From the NCBI RefSeq assembly GCF_002234595.1, contig NZ_NMUL01000064.1:1-64000 (forward strand): a DNA stretch of 64,000 nucleotides, read 5' to 3'. Of the stretch, positions 34,661 through 43,507 are shown one piece after another. Each line of letters begins with the position of its first letter. Position 1 is the first letter of the stretch. Under the pieces are notes generated by a model. That model made no database searches. It saw only the letters and a program-made list of their open reading frames with translations, and was not told the DNA's origin. This DNA is from Amycolatopsis vastitatis. GTDB taxonomy: Bacteria; Actinomycetota; Actinomycetes; Mycobacteriales; Pseudonocardiaceae. The translations under genes were made by a program, and so were the position numbers.

Positions 34661-36124
34661 GTGATGGAAGAGTACGACAGCGTCGGCGAAGTCGACGGCA
34701 CCTGGTCGGAAGAGACCGAATTCGCCGCGCTCGACGCGCAGATCGAGGCGGCGGAAGCGGCCGAGGAGGCTGCCCTCGCGCAGCCGGTGCTCGCCGTCGT
34801 CGGTCGCCCGAACGTGGGCAAGTCGACGCTGGTCAACCGCATCCTCGGCCGCCGCGAAGCCGTCGTGCAAGACGTGCCGGGCGTGACCCGCGACCGCGTC
34901 GCCTACGACGCCTACTGGGGCGGGCGCAAGTTCACCCTGGTCGACACGGGCGGCTGGGAGCCGGACGCGACCGGGCTGCAGGCCTCCGTCGCCGCGCAGG
35001 CCGAGCTGGCCATGCAGACCGCCGACGCGGTCCTGCTGGTCATCGACGCTTCGGTCGGCGCCACGGCCACCGACGAAGCCGTCTCCAAGGTGCTGCGCCG
35101 CTCGAAGAAGCCGGTGCTGCTCGCGGCGAACAAGGTCGACGACGACCGGCTGCTCGCGGACACCGCGTCGCTGTGGTCGCTCGGCCTCGGCGAGCCGCAC
35201 CCGGTCAGCGCGTTGCACGGCCGCAGCTCCGGCGACCTGCTCGACGCCATCCTCAAGGCCCTGCCCGAGTCGCCGCGCGAGGGCGGCGCCGCGACGTCGG
35301 GCCCGCGGCGCGTCGCGCTGGTCGGCAAGCCGAACGTCGGCAAGTCGAGCCTGCTGAACAAGCTGTCCGGCGAGGAGCGCTCGGTCGTCGACTCGGTGGC
35401 CGGCACCACGGTCGACCCGGTCGACTCGCTGGTCGAGCTGGACGGCGAGACCTGGCGGTTCGTCGACACCGCGGGCCTGCGCAAGCGCGTCAACTTCGCC
35501 GCCGGCGCGGAGTACTACGCCTCGCTGCGCACCAAGACCGCGATCGACGCGGCCGAGGTCGCGATCGTGCTGCTCGACGCGGCCGAGCCGCTGTCCGAGC
35601 AGGACCTGCGGGTGCTGACCATGGTCGTCGAGGCCGGCCGCGCCTGCGTGCTGGCGTTCAACAAGTGGGACCTGGTCGACGAGGACCGCCGCCACGCGAT
35701 GGTCCGCGAGCTGGACCGCGGCCTGGTCCGCGTGCCGTGGGCCGAGAAGGTCAACATCTCGGCGCTGACCGGCCGTTCGGTGCGCAAGCTGGCGCCGGCG
35801 CTGCGCACGGCGCTGGCCTCGTGGGACAAGCGGGTGCCGACCGGCCAGCTCAACGCGTGGCTGTCCGACCTGGTCGCGGCCACCCCGCCGCCGGTCCGCT
35901 CGGGCAAGCAGCCGAAGGTGCTGTTCGCGACGCAGGCCGGCATCCGCCCGCCGACGCTGGTCCTGTTCACCACCGGCTTCCTCGAGGCGGGCTACCGCCG
36001 GTTCATCGAGCGCAAGTTCCGCGAGCAGTTCGGCTTCACCGGCAGCCCCGTCCGGGTGAATATCCGGGTCCGCGAAAAGAAGGCGAAGCCGAAGGTCGGC
36101 GGAAAAGCCGCCCGAACCCGGTGA
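34661..36124 (+). CDS. der: Ribosome-assembly GTPase Der (EngA)
   Basis: About 487 residues. Two tandem GTPase domains: first P-loop GRPNVGKST near 47-55 with DTGGWEPD, second GKPNVGKSS near 225 with DTAGLRKR and NKWDLVDE, then a KH-like C-terminal domain (VLFATQAGIRPPTLVLF). Assists 50S maturation. The first 40 residues are an acidic helix. The start is GTG 34661 or the adjoining ATG 34664; AAGGGA at about 34645 suits either. The palindromic array after it probably terminates the operon. Confidence 0.95.
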   Translation: MMEEYDSVGEVDGTWSEETEFAALDAQIEAAEAAEEAALAQPVLAVVGRPNVGKSTLVNRILGRREAVVQDVPGVTRDRVAYDAYWGGRKFTLVDTGGWEPDATGLQASVAAQAELAMQTADAVLLVIDASVGATATDEAVSKVLRRSKKPVLLAANKVDDDRLLADTASLWSLGLGEPHPVSALHGRSSGDLLDAILKALPESPREGGAATSGPRRVALVGKPNVGKSSLLNKLSGEERSVVDSVAGTTVDPVDSLVELDGETWRFVDTAGLRKRVNFAAGAEYYASLRTKTAIDAAEVAIVLLDAAEPLSEQDLRVLTMVVEAGRACVLAFNKWDLVDEDRRHAMVRELDRGLVRVPWAEKVNISALTGRSVRKLAPALRTALASWDKRVPTGQLNAWLSDLVAATPPPVRSGKQPKVLFATQAGIRPPTLVLFTTGFLEAGYRRFIERKFREQFGFTGSPVRVNIRVREKKAKPKVGGKAARTR

Positions 36125-36143
36125 TTTCCTGACCCGTTTCGGA

Positions 36144-36261
36144 CGACACGCGTGATCGGGAGGTCGACACGCGTGATCGGAGGGACGACACGGCGGATGT
36201 CCGGCCGGAACCCGTGTCGACCTTCCAATCACGCGTGCCGACCCTTCCGTCACGGTGGTTC
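36144..36261. repeat. Nested palindromic array of 21-bp units, copy 1
   Basis: Two direct 21-bp units (36144-36164 and 36165-36185, each beginning CGACACGCGTGATCGG), a central hairpin CGACACGG...CCGTGTCG (36186-36219), then two inverted units (36220-36240 and a decayed one 36241-36261). The same layout recurs at 49159-49277. It follows der directly and probably acts as a terminator. It accounts for most of the 318-nt gap before the synthetase gene. Confidence 0.8.
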
Positions 36262-36277
36262 GTCCGGAGCGTGAGGT

Positions 36278-36300
36278 CCGACACGCTAGCGTGATCCGGC
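36278..36300. promoter_or_regulatory. Palindrome upstream of the Pls-type synthetase
   Basis: A perfect 12-bp palindrome CACGCTAGCGTG (36282-36293) with further pairing of CCG/CGG on its flanks. It lies about 30 bases before TAGAGT (36325-36330), a -10-like hexamer, and 150 bases before the synthetase start. It resembles the 21-bp repeat unit with three extra central bases, so it could be a degenerate repeat instead of an operator. Confidence 0.45.
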
Positions 36301-36442
36301 GGATATCTTTCTTTCATCTTGCGTTAGAGTGGAAGGTCGTTGCGGGCGCCTCATTCAGGAGAGCGAGCCCGATTGAGGCTCCCGAAAGGTGAGTGGTGGG
36401 CTTGCGCGCCCATGGTTTTGTCCTGCCAGGGGTGAGTGGCCG

Positions 36443-39400
36443 ATGACCGTCACCATCGAACCCGCCGAATCCGCCGCCGAGGTGACCCTCGCCCCGGTCG
36501 TCGGCCGCGCCCTCTTCTGGTCCGGTCCGGGCGCCGGTGAGCGCACCCTCCTCGACGTCCTCGCCGCCACGGCCGAGCGGTATCCGGCCGCCGCCGCGAT
36601 CGACGACGGCACCACCACGCTCACCTACCGGCGGCTGCTCGAGGAGATCGACGCCTACGGGCGGCGCCTCAGGAGCTACGGCGTCGGCCTCGGCGACCGC
36701 GTCGGCATCCGGATCTCCTCCGGCACCGCCGAGCTGTACATCGCGATCCTCGCCACCCTGTCCGTCGGCGCCGCGTACGTGCCGGTCGACGCGGACGACC
36801 CGGACGAGCGCGCCGAGCTGGTCTTCGAAGAAGCCCAGGTCGCGGCGGTCGCCACCGACGGCAAGATCAACGTCCACAGCACGCCGGGCGGCCGCGACGG
36901 CGTCCCCGGCCCGGCCGACGACGCGTGGATCATCTTCACCTCCGGCTCCACCGGCAAGCCCAAGGGTGTCGCGGTCAGCCACGCGAGTGCCGCCGCCTTC
37001 GTCGACGCCGAAGCCGAGCTGTTCCTCACCGACGAGCCGATCGGCCCCGGCGACCGCGTCCTGGCCGGGTTGAGCGTCGCCTTCGACGCCTCCTGCGAAG
37101 AGATGTGGCTGGCCTGGCGCCACGGCGCCTGTCTGGTGCCCGCGCCCCGCGCGCTGGTCCGCACCGGCGTCGACCTCGGCCCGTGGCTGGTCGCGCAGCG
37201 CATCACCGTCGTCTCCACCGTGCCGACGCTGGCCGCGCTGTGGCCCGCCGACGCGCTCGAAGACGTCCGTCTGCTGATCTTCGGCGGCGAGGCTTGCCCG
37301 CCGGAACTGGCCGAGCGTGTCGCCGTCGAAGGCCGCGAAGTCTGGAACACCTACGGCCCGACCGAAGCCACCGTCGTCGCGTGCGCCGCTCAGCTGACCG
37401 GCGACGGCCCGGTCCGCATCGGCCTGCCGCTCGCCGGCTGGCAGCTCGCGGTCGTCAACGACGAGGGCGAGCCGGTCGCCATGGGGGAGACCGGCGAGCT
37501 CGTCATCGGCGGCGTCGGCCTGGCCCGCTACCTCGACGCGGCCAAGGACGCCGAGAAGTTCGCGCCGCTGCCGTCGCTGGGCTGGCAGCGCGCCTACCGC
37601 TCGGGCGACATGGTCCGCGCCGAAGAAGAAGGCCTGCTGTTCCTCGGCCGCCTCGACGAGCAGGTCAAGCTCGGCGGACGCCGCATCGAGCTGGGCGAGG
37701 TCGACGCCGCGCTGCAGGCCCTGCCGGGCGTGCAGGGCGCGGCCGCCGCGATCCGCCGCACCAAGGCGGGCAACCAGGTCCTGGTCGGGTACGTCGTCCC
37801 CGGCGGCGAGAGCTTCGACCTCGACCAAGCCGCGACGCGGCTGCGCGAGCACCTGCCCGCCGCGCTGGTGCCGCTGCTCGCCGTCGTCGACGACCTGCCG
37901 ACCCGCACCTCCGGCAAGGTCGACCGCAACGCCCTCCCGTGGCCACTGTCCACAGTGGAAGCTTTCGGGCTGACCCCGACCGAGACGTGGCTCGCCGAAG
38001 GCTGGGCCGAAATCCTCGGTGTCTCGGTCGACAGCCCCAAGGCGGACTTCTTCACCCACGGCGGCGGCAGTCTGACGGCCGCCCAGGTGGTCGCCCGCAT
38101 CCGCACCCGCCACCCCCAGATGTCGGTCGCCGACATCTACGCCCACCCCAAGCTGGGTGCGCTGGCCGCGATGCTGGACGCGCTGAGCGGCCAGGCCACC
38201 GAACGCCGGGACATCGCGCCGACGAAGCGCCGCGCCGGCGTCATCCAGACGCTGCTGATGGTCCCGCTGATGGGCCTCGTCGGGCTGCGCTGGGCGACGC
38301 TGGCCGCCGCGCTGTCGAACATCCTGTCCCTGCTCGGGTTCGCCTGGGCGCCGACGCTGAGCTGGGCCTGGATCGGCCTGGCCTGGGTGGTGCTGTTCAG
38401 CCCGGCGGGCCGGATCGCCATCGCCGCCGGCGGCGCTCGCGTGCTGCTGTCGGGGGTGCGTCCCGGCACCTACCCGCGCGGCGGGAGTGTCCACTTGCGA
38501 CTGTGGACGGCCGAGAAGCTGGCCGAGTTCAGCGGCGCGGACAGCGTCGCCGGCGCGTCCTGGATGACGACGTACGCGAAGGCCCTCGGCGCGCGGATCG
38601 GCAAGGACGTCGACCTGCACTCGCCGCCGCCGGTCACCGGCTTCCTCAAGCTGGGCCGCGGTGCCGCGATCGAGCCCGAGGTCGACCTGACCGGGCACTG
38701 GGTCGACGGCGACGTCGTGCACATCGGCAAGGTCCACGTGGGCGCCGAAGCTCGTGTCGGCGCGCGCAGCACGCTGTTCCCGGGTGTCCGCATCGGCAAG
38801 GGCGCGGAAATCGCGGCGGGTTCGACGGTCCGCGGCGCCGTCCCGGCCGGGCAGCGCTGGGCCGGTTCGCCCGCCGCGCGCGTCGCCAAGGACGAGCGCG
38901 ACGCGCTGAAGTGGCCGTCGAGCCGTCCGCCGCGGTCGCACTTCTGGGCCGCCGTCTACGGCGTGACGTCCCTGGCGCTCGGCTTCCTCCCCGGCGTGGC
39001 CGCGCTGGCTGGTGTCGCCGTGCTCGGCTACGCGATCGCGGGCGCCCCGACGCTCCTGGACGCCTTCACCCGCGCGCTGGTCTTCGTGCCGCTCGCGACC
39101 CTCGCGTACTTCGGCACGTACATGCTGCTCGTGCTCGTCGGCGTCCGGGCGCTGAGCATCGGCATGGTCGAGGGCTACCACCCGGTGCACGGCCGCGTCG
39201 CGTGGCAGGTCTGGGCCACCGAACGCCTGATGAGCATGGCCCGCGAAGGCCTGTTCCCGCTGTACGCCAGCCTGTTCACGCCGGTGTGGCTGCGGCTGCT
39301 CGGCGCGAAGGTCGGCCGCAACGTGGAGGCGTCGACCGTGCTGGCCCTGCCGAAGATGACCAAGGTCGACAGCGGCGCGTTCCTCGCCGACGACACCATG

Positions 39401-40327
39401 GTCGCCACCTACGAACTCGGCCACGGCTGGCTGCACGTCGCCCCCGCGCGCATCGGCAAGCAGGCGTTCCTCGGCAACTCGGGGATGACGGCGCCCGGCC
39501 GTTCGGTGCCGAAGCGCGGCCTGGTCGGCGTCCTGTCGTCGACGCCGCTGAAGGCGAAGAAGGGCTCGTCCTACCTCGGGATGCCGCCGCTGCCGGTCCG
39601 CCGCGCGATCGGCGACGCCGACACGAGCCGCACCTACACCCCGGCGCTGCACCTCAAGGCGGCGCGGGCGCTGGTCGAGCTGTGCCGGATCATCCCCGTC
39701 ATGTGCGGTGTCGCGCTGACCGTCGTGGTCGCGTTCGGCCTGCTGTGGGCGGCGACGGCGTTCGGTTTCGGCGTCGCCCTGCTGCTGGCCGGGCCCGCGC
39801 TGCTGGCCGCCGGGATCGTCGCGGCGCTGACGGCGACGGCGATGAAGTGGCTGCTGGTCGGGAAGTTCCGCGAGATCGACCACCCGCTGTGGAGCTCCTT
39901 CGTCTGGCGCAACGAGCTGGCCGACACCTTCGTCGAGGCCCTCGCGGTGCCGTGGCTGATCGGCTCGGTCGGCGGCACCCCGCTGCTCACCGCCTGGCTG
40001 CGCACGATGGGGGTCAAGATCGGCCGCGGCGTCTGGCTGGAGACATACTGGCTGCCCGAAGCCGACCTCGTCGAGCTGGGCGACGGCGCGACGATCAACC
40101 GCGGCTGCGTCGTGCAGACGCACCTGTTCCACGACCGGATCATGAGCATGTCGAGCGTGACCCTCGGCGAGGGCGCGACGCTCGGCCCGCACGGCATCGT
40201 GCTGCCCGGCGCCGGCATCGGGGCGCGCACCACGGTCGGCCCGGGCTCGCTGGTGACCCGCGGCGACGAGGTGCCCGCCGACACCCGCTGGCTGGGCAAC
40301 CCGATCTCCGCGTGGACCGGTAAGTAA
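36443..40327 (+). CDS. Pls/PosA-family single-module peptide synthetase (poly-amino-acid synthetase candidate)
   Basis: 1294 residues. Adenylation domain about 30-505: IIFTSGSTGKPKGVAVSH, VAFDASCEEMW, WNTYGPTEATVV, YRSGDMV, GRLDEQVKLGGRRIELGE, RTSGKVDR. Thiolation domain with the phosphopantetheine Ser at S543 (HGGGSLTAAQ). Then six membrane segments in three pairs (about 598-660, 835-905, 1090-1135), each pair followed by a domain with hexapeptide-like repeats. This is the layout of epsilon-poly-lysine synthetase Pls. There is no condensation or thioesterase domain. Aligning the pocket to GrsA gives D-A-E-S-I-G-T-V-V-K, a basic-amino-acid type code. The product is inferred. ATG 36443 is taken; earlier GTGs exist. 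Confidence 0.88.
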   Translation: MTVTIEPAESAAEVTLAPVVGRALFWSGPGAGERTLLDVLAATAERYPAAAAIDDGTTTLTYRRLLEEIDAYGRRLRSYGVGLGDRVGIRISSGTAELYIAILATLSVGAAYVPVDADDPDERAELVFEEAQVAAVATDGKINVHSTPGGRDGVPGPADDAWIIFTSGSTGKPKGVAVSHASAAAFVDAEAELFLTDEPIGPGDRVLAGLSVAFDASCEEMWLAWRHGACLVPAPRALVRTGVDLGPWLVAQRITVVSTVPTLAALWPADALEDVRLLIFGGEACPPELAERVAVEGREVWNTYGPTEATVVACAAQLTGDGPVRIGLPLAGWQLAVVNDEGEPVAMGETGELVIGGVGLARYLDAAKDAEKFAPLPSLGWQRAYRSGDMVRAEEEGLLFLGRLDEQVKLGGRRIELGEVDAALQALPGVQGAAAAIRRTKAGNQVLVGYVVPGGESFDLDQAATRLREHLPAALVPLLAVVDDLPTRTSGKVDRNALPWPLSTVEAFGLTPTETWLAEGWAEILGVSVDSPKADFFTHGGGSLTAAQVVARIRTRHPQMSVADIYAHPKLGALAAMLDALSGQATERRDIAPTKRRAGVIQTLLMVPLMGLVGLRWATLAAALSNILSLLGFAWAPTLSWAWIGLAWVVLFSPAGRIAIAAGGARVLLSGVRPGTYPRGGSVHLRLWTAEKLAEFSGADSVAGASWMTTYAKALGARIGKDVDLHSPPPVTGFLKLGRGAAIEPEVDLTGHWVDGDVVHIGKVHVGAEARVGARSTLFPGVRIGKGAEIAAGSTVRGAVPAGQRWAGSPAARVAKDERDALKWPSSRPPRSHFWAAVYGVTSLALGFLPGVAALAGVAVLGYAIAGAPTLLDAFTRALVFVPLATLAYFGTYMLLVLVGVRALSIGMVEGYHPVHGRVAWQVWATERLMSMAREGLFPLYASLFTPVWLRLLGAKVGRNVEASTVLALPKMTKVDSGAFLADDTMVATYELGHGWLHVAPARIGKQAFLGNSGMTAPGRSVPKRGLVGVLSSTPLKAKKGSSYLGMPPLPVRRAIGDADTSRTYTPALHLKAARALVELCRIIPVMCGVALTVVVAFGLLWAATAFGFGVALLLAGPALLAAGIVAALTATAMKWLLVGKFREIDHPLWSSFVWRNELADTFVEALAVPWLIGSVGGTPLLTAWLRTMGVKIGRGVWLETYWLPEADLVELGDGATINRGCVVQTHLFHDRIMSMSSVTLGEGATLGPHGIVLPGAGIGARTTVGPGSLVTRGDEVPADTRWLGNPISAWTGK

Positions 40328-40338
40328 CGAAAGCAGGT

Positions 40339-40375
40339 CCAGGCGCGCCGGACTCACCCGTCCGTGCGAGCCTGG
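40339..40375. terminator. Hairpin between synthetase and aminopeptidase genes
   Basis: CCAGGC (40339-40344) pairs with GCCTGG (40370-40375), and an inner GGAC (40350-40353) with GTCC (40360-40363), in the 80-nt gap. It could attenuate read-through from the synthetase into the peptidase gene rather than stop it fully. The stem has mismatches. Confidence 0.4.
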
Positions 40376-40407
40376 TTCCAGCACGCACGACGAAAGGTTC
40401 GCCACGG

Positions 40408-41823
40408 GTGATTTCGAAGGCTCCCGCTCCCGGCGCGGACACCTCCGGCGACCCCTACCTGCCCGCGCACGGCAACGGCGGCTACCGCGTCCGCCACTAC
40501 GACCTGAACCTCGACTACAAGGTCGCGCCGAACCGGCTGTCGGCCTCGGCGGTGATCACGGCCGAGGCGACGCAGGCGCTTTCCCGCGTCAGCTTCGACT
40601 TCGCCGACTTCCGGATCAACCGCGTGCTGGTCGACGGCAAGCCCGCGAAGTACCTCAAGCGCGGTGCGAAGCTGCACGTCAAGCCGGTGAAGTCGATCCC
40701 GGCGGGTACCGGGTTCACCGTCGAGGTCCACTACGTCGGCAACCCGCGCCCGGTGGGGAGCCGCTGGGGTGACGTCGGCTGGGACGAGCTGACCGACGGC
40801 GCGCTGGTGGCGAGCCAGCCGGTCGGCGCGCCGTCGTGGTTCCCCTGCAACGACCACCCGTCGGACAAGGCCGCCTACCGGGTGAGCGTGACGACGGCGT
40901 CGCCGTACCTGGTCGCGGTCACCGGCACGCTGGTCGAGCGGTCCACCGCGGCCAGCACCACGAAGTGGGTCTACGAACGGCGTGAGCCGACGGCGACGTA
41001 CCTGATGAGCGTGCAGATCGGCCGCTACGACGAGGTCGAGCTGACCGGCCGCGGCTGGTTCCCGCACAGCGGGGTGGGGCTGCGCCGGCTGAGTCTCGGC
41101 ATCGGGCGCGCGAGCGGGCAGGTGGAGTCGGTCTTCGAGACGGTGCCGCAGCGGGCCGCCGTGCCGCCGCGGCTGCGTCGCGCGTTCGACCGCGACTTCG
41201 GGCGCCAGGGCCGGATGATGGAGTTCCTGCAGCGGCTGTTCGGCGCGTACCCGTTCGCCGAGTACGTCATCGTCGTCACCGACGACGACCTCGACGACCC
41301 GATCGAGGCGCAGGGCATGGCGATCTTCGGCGCCAACCACGTCGACGGCCGCCGCACCCACGAGCGGCTCGTGCTGCACGAGCTGGCCCACCAGTGGTTC
41401 GGCAACAGCCTGACGGTGGCCGACTGGCGGCACATCTGGCTCAACGAGGGCTTCGCGACCTACGCCGAGTGGCTGTGGTCGGAGGAGTCCGGCGGCCAGT
41501 CCGCTTCGGCGCTGGCTCGCGGCTGGTACACGCGGATCAAGGCCAAGCCGGCGGACGTCCGCATCGCCGACCCGGGCGTGTCCCGGATGTTCGACGAGCG
41601 GGTCTACAAGCGCGGCGGGCTGACGTTGCACGCGCTGCGGGCGGAGATCGGGGACCCGGCGTTCTTCGCGCTGCTGAAGTCGTGGGCCGAGGAGCACCGG
41701 CACGGGCTGGTCACGACCGAAGCGTTCGTGGCCGCGGCGGAAGCGCACGCGGGCCGCTCGCTGGGCGCGTTCTTCACCCGCTGGCTGGACACGCCGGCGC
41801 TGCCGCCGCTGCCGGGCACTTAG
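40408..41823 (+). CDS. M1-family zinc aminopeptidase
   Basis: 471 residues, no signal peptide. Zinc site H324-E-L-A-H328 with third ligand E347 in LNEGFATYAEW (HEXXHX18E); substrate-side stretch EAQGMAIFGANH. N-terminal beta domain of M1 peptidases precedes it (YRVRHYDLNLDYKV). At 471 residues it lacks the long C-terminal helical domain of PepN. It follows the Pls-like gene on the same strand. In epsilon-poly-lysine producers an M1-type aminopeptidase (Pld) degrades the polymer, so a polymer-trimming or self-protection role is plausible. GTG 40408 is eleven bases after GAAAGG. Confidence 0.88.
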   Translation: MISKAPAPGADTSGDPYLPAHGNGGYRVRHYDLNLDYKVAPNRLSASAVITAEATQALSRVSFDFADFRINRVLVDGKPAKYLKRGAKLHVKPVKSIPAGTGFTVEVHYVGNPRPVGSRWGDVGWDELTDGALVASQPVGAPSWFPCNDHPSDKAAYRVSVTTASPYLVAVTGTLVERSTAASTTKWVYERREPTATYLMSVQIGRYDEVELTGRGWFPHSGVGLRRLSLGIGRASGQVESVFETVPQRAAVPPRLRRAFDRDFGRQGRMMEFLQRLFGAYPFAEYVIVVTDDDLDDPIEAQGMAIFGANHVDGRRTHERLVLHELAHQWFGNSLTVADWRHIWLNEGFATYAEWLWSEESGGQSASALARGWYTRIKAKPADVRIADPGVSRMFDERVYKRGGLTLHALRAEIGDPAFFALLKSWAEEHRHGLVTTEAFVAAAEAHAGRSLGAFFTRWLDTPALPPLPGT

Positions 41824-42665
41824 AGGGTGCCGGGGCGGGTGGCGCTGACCATCCAGACCGCGCCGGAGATGCGGACGCCTTCGGAGGTCTCGAACGCCGC
41901 GAGGTCCGCCCGCAGCTGCTCTCGCGTCCGCGCGACGACGCTCGGCTCGAGTGCGGCCAGGTTGCTGCGAACGGACCCTTGGCCGAGGATGAAGTCGGCC
42001 GCGTCGGCGGCGTCACGTCCGTAGTCCATGGGTGCGGTGACCGGTTCGATGCCGATGCCGGTGAACCCGGCCGCTTCGAGCACCGCGCGGATCCGGGCCG
42101 GGTCGACCAGCGAGCCCATCCCCCGCGAGGCGGGCGACGGCTCGCGCATCAAGGGCCGCAGCGCCGTGGTGGCGCGGGCGTAGGCACTGTCCGGAGTGCC
42201 GCGCTGCGGGCCCATGAACACCAGCCGCCCGGCGGGGCGCAGTCCTCGCCGGACGTTGGCGAAGGCGGCCACGGCATCTTCGAAGAACATCACCCCGCCG
42301 CGGCTGATCGCGACGTCGAAGCCGGCGTCCGGAAAGGGGTGGACCTGGGCGTCACCCTGGTCGAACCGGGCGTTGGCCAAGCCCTGGGCCGCCGCGTCGG
42401 CACGGGCGACGTCCAGCATCGGGGCCGAAAGGTCGATACCGACGACGTGTCCCTCCGTCGCCCGCCGCGCCGCCAGCAGCGTGACCTGTCCCGTGCCGCA
42501 GCCGATGTCGAGAACGCGGTGGTCCGGGGCGATCGCGGCGCTCTGGAAGAGCTCGTCGTTGAACGCGGCGACGATCGCGTTGTAGCGGGCGCGGTTCCGC
42601 GCCCAGTGGGCGCCTTCCCAGCCGTTCCAGGCGTCGGCCTGCCGGGTGTTCGCGATGGTGGGCAT
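41820..42665 (-). CDS. Class I SAM-dependent methyltransferase
   Basis: 281 residues. Motif I VLDIGCGTGQVTLLAARR, acidic VVGIDLSAPML, and post-motif FDVAISRGGVMFF, of the UbiE/COQ5-like methyltransferase_11 group. A Trp-rich N-terminus (WNGWEGAHWARNRARYN) precedes. Substrate unknown. Convergent with the aminopeptidase (stops overlap by 4 nt) and divergent from a TetR gene across a 55-nt spacer with a clear dyad, so it is probably TetR-controlled. Confidence 0.87.
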   Translation of the reverse strand: MPTIANTRQADAWNGWEGAHWARNRARYNAIVAAFNDELFQSAAIAPDHRVLDIGCGTGQVTLLAARRATEGHVVGIDLSAPMLDVARADAAAQGLANARFDQGDAQVHPFPDAGFDVAISRGGVMFFEDAVAAFANVRRGLRPAGRLVFMGPQRGTPDSAYARATTALRPLMREPSPASRGMGSLVDPARIRAVLEAAGFTGIGIEPVTAPMDYGRDAADAADFILGQGSVRSNLAALEPSVVARTREQLRADLAAFETSEGVRISGAVWMVSATRPGTL

Positions 42666-42688
42666 GCGGTCCTCCGGGGTGGCGATAA

Positions 42689-42718
42689 CTAGAGTTGAAC
42701 TCTAGAAGTACACTCTAG
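42689..42718. promoter_or_regulatory. CTAGAGTnnnACTCTAG operator with an extra half-site
   Basis: CTAGAGT-tga-ACTCTAG (42689-42705) is a perfect dyad apart from its three-base centre. A third half-site ACTCTAG lies at 42712-42718, directly against the TetR start codon at 42721. The site covers the whole space between the divergent methyltransferase and TetR genes. Confidence 0.82.
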
Positions 42719-42720
42719 TA

Positions 42721-43362
42721 ATGGAGCAGCGCAAGGCCGGGCCGAAGAAAGTCCGTGACGCCGCGCGGACGCGCCGGCGCATGCTGGAGGCCGCGCAGGA
42801 GCTGTTCGTGCGCAACGGATACGGCGCGACGACCCTCAAGGAGATCGCCGACCGGGCCGGGGTGGCCGTGCAGACGATCTACTTCACTTTCGGCAACAAG
42901 CGTGTGCTGCTCAAGGAACTGGTCGACGTGGCGATCGCGGGGGACGCCGAGCCGGTCGCGACGATGGACCGGCCGTGGTTCCGGGAGGCTCTCGCGGCCA
43001 CGACCGCCGACGCCCACCTGCGGCTGCACGTCCGCGGAACGCGCGGGATCCTCGAGCGCGTCGCCCCGATCACGGAGATGCTGCGTGCCGCCGCCGCGAG
43101 CGATCCGGCGGTCGCCGAGCAGTGGCCCGGCGAAACCGACCCGAGGTTCGCCGTCCACCTGGCCGCCGCCCGCTCGCTGGTGGTCAAACCGGGGGCGCGC
43201 GCCGGGGTGACCGCCGAGCACGCCGCCGATCTGCTGTTCGGGCTGCTCAGTCCGGAGCTCTACCGGCTGTTCGTCCGCGACCGTGGCTGGTCGCTCGACC
43301 GGTGGGAGCGGTGGGCGACGGAAACCCTGATCGCCCAGCTGTGCCTCGAACGAGCGGGCTGA
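42721..43362 (+). CDS. TetR-family regulator
   Basis: 213 residues. HTH at about 20-62 (MLEAAQELFVRNGYGATTLKEIADRAGVAVQTIYFTF in pieces). The C-terminal domain resembles the TetR groups with ILERVAPITEMLRAAAASDPAVAEQW. The operator ends two bases before the ATG and no ribosome site is visible, so the message is probably leaderless. It likely represses itself and the divergent methyltransferase. Confidence 0.87.
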   Translation: MEQRKAGPKKVRDAARTRRRMLEAAQELFVRNGYGATTLKEIADRAGVAVQTIYFTFGNKRVLLKELVDVAIAGDAEPVATMDRPWFREALAATTADAHLRLHVRGTRGILERVAPITEMLRAAAASDPAVAEQWPGETDPRFAVHLAAARSLVVKPGARAGVTAEHAADLLFGLLSPELYRLFVRDRGWSLDRWERWATETLIAQLCLERAG

Positions 43363-43507
43363 TAAGTCACCTGCACCCCCGATTCATCGGATGTATCTGC
43401 CGCTTTCTGGGTGAACATCTCTGGCCTTTTGGGCACCTCTCTGCAAGTATGGCCGGACGCCGCCGCATGATCTCGCCGAAACGTAGTATGAATTCGGAGG
43501 ATGCTTC

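Noticed and set aside
36144..36261. Possible CRISPR array
   Set aside because: The 21-bp units touch directly without unique spacers, and half are inverted; no cas genes in the window.
36125..36442. A small gene in the gap after der
   Set aside because: No frame with a start and ribosome site that is not broken by the repeat array; explained by palindromes and an upstream region.
36443..40327. Fragment of a modular NRPS cluster
   Set aside because: Single A-T module with six membrane segments and no condensation or thioesterase domain; no other NRPS, tailoring or MbtH-like genes around it.
36314..40405. 1363-codon open frame on the minus strand opposite the synthetase
   Set aside because: It is a shadow of the strongly biased plus-strand gene: it is Arg/Gly/Ala/Asp-rich with no domain, and the plus strand shows complete adenylation and membrane motifs.
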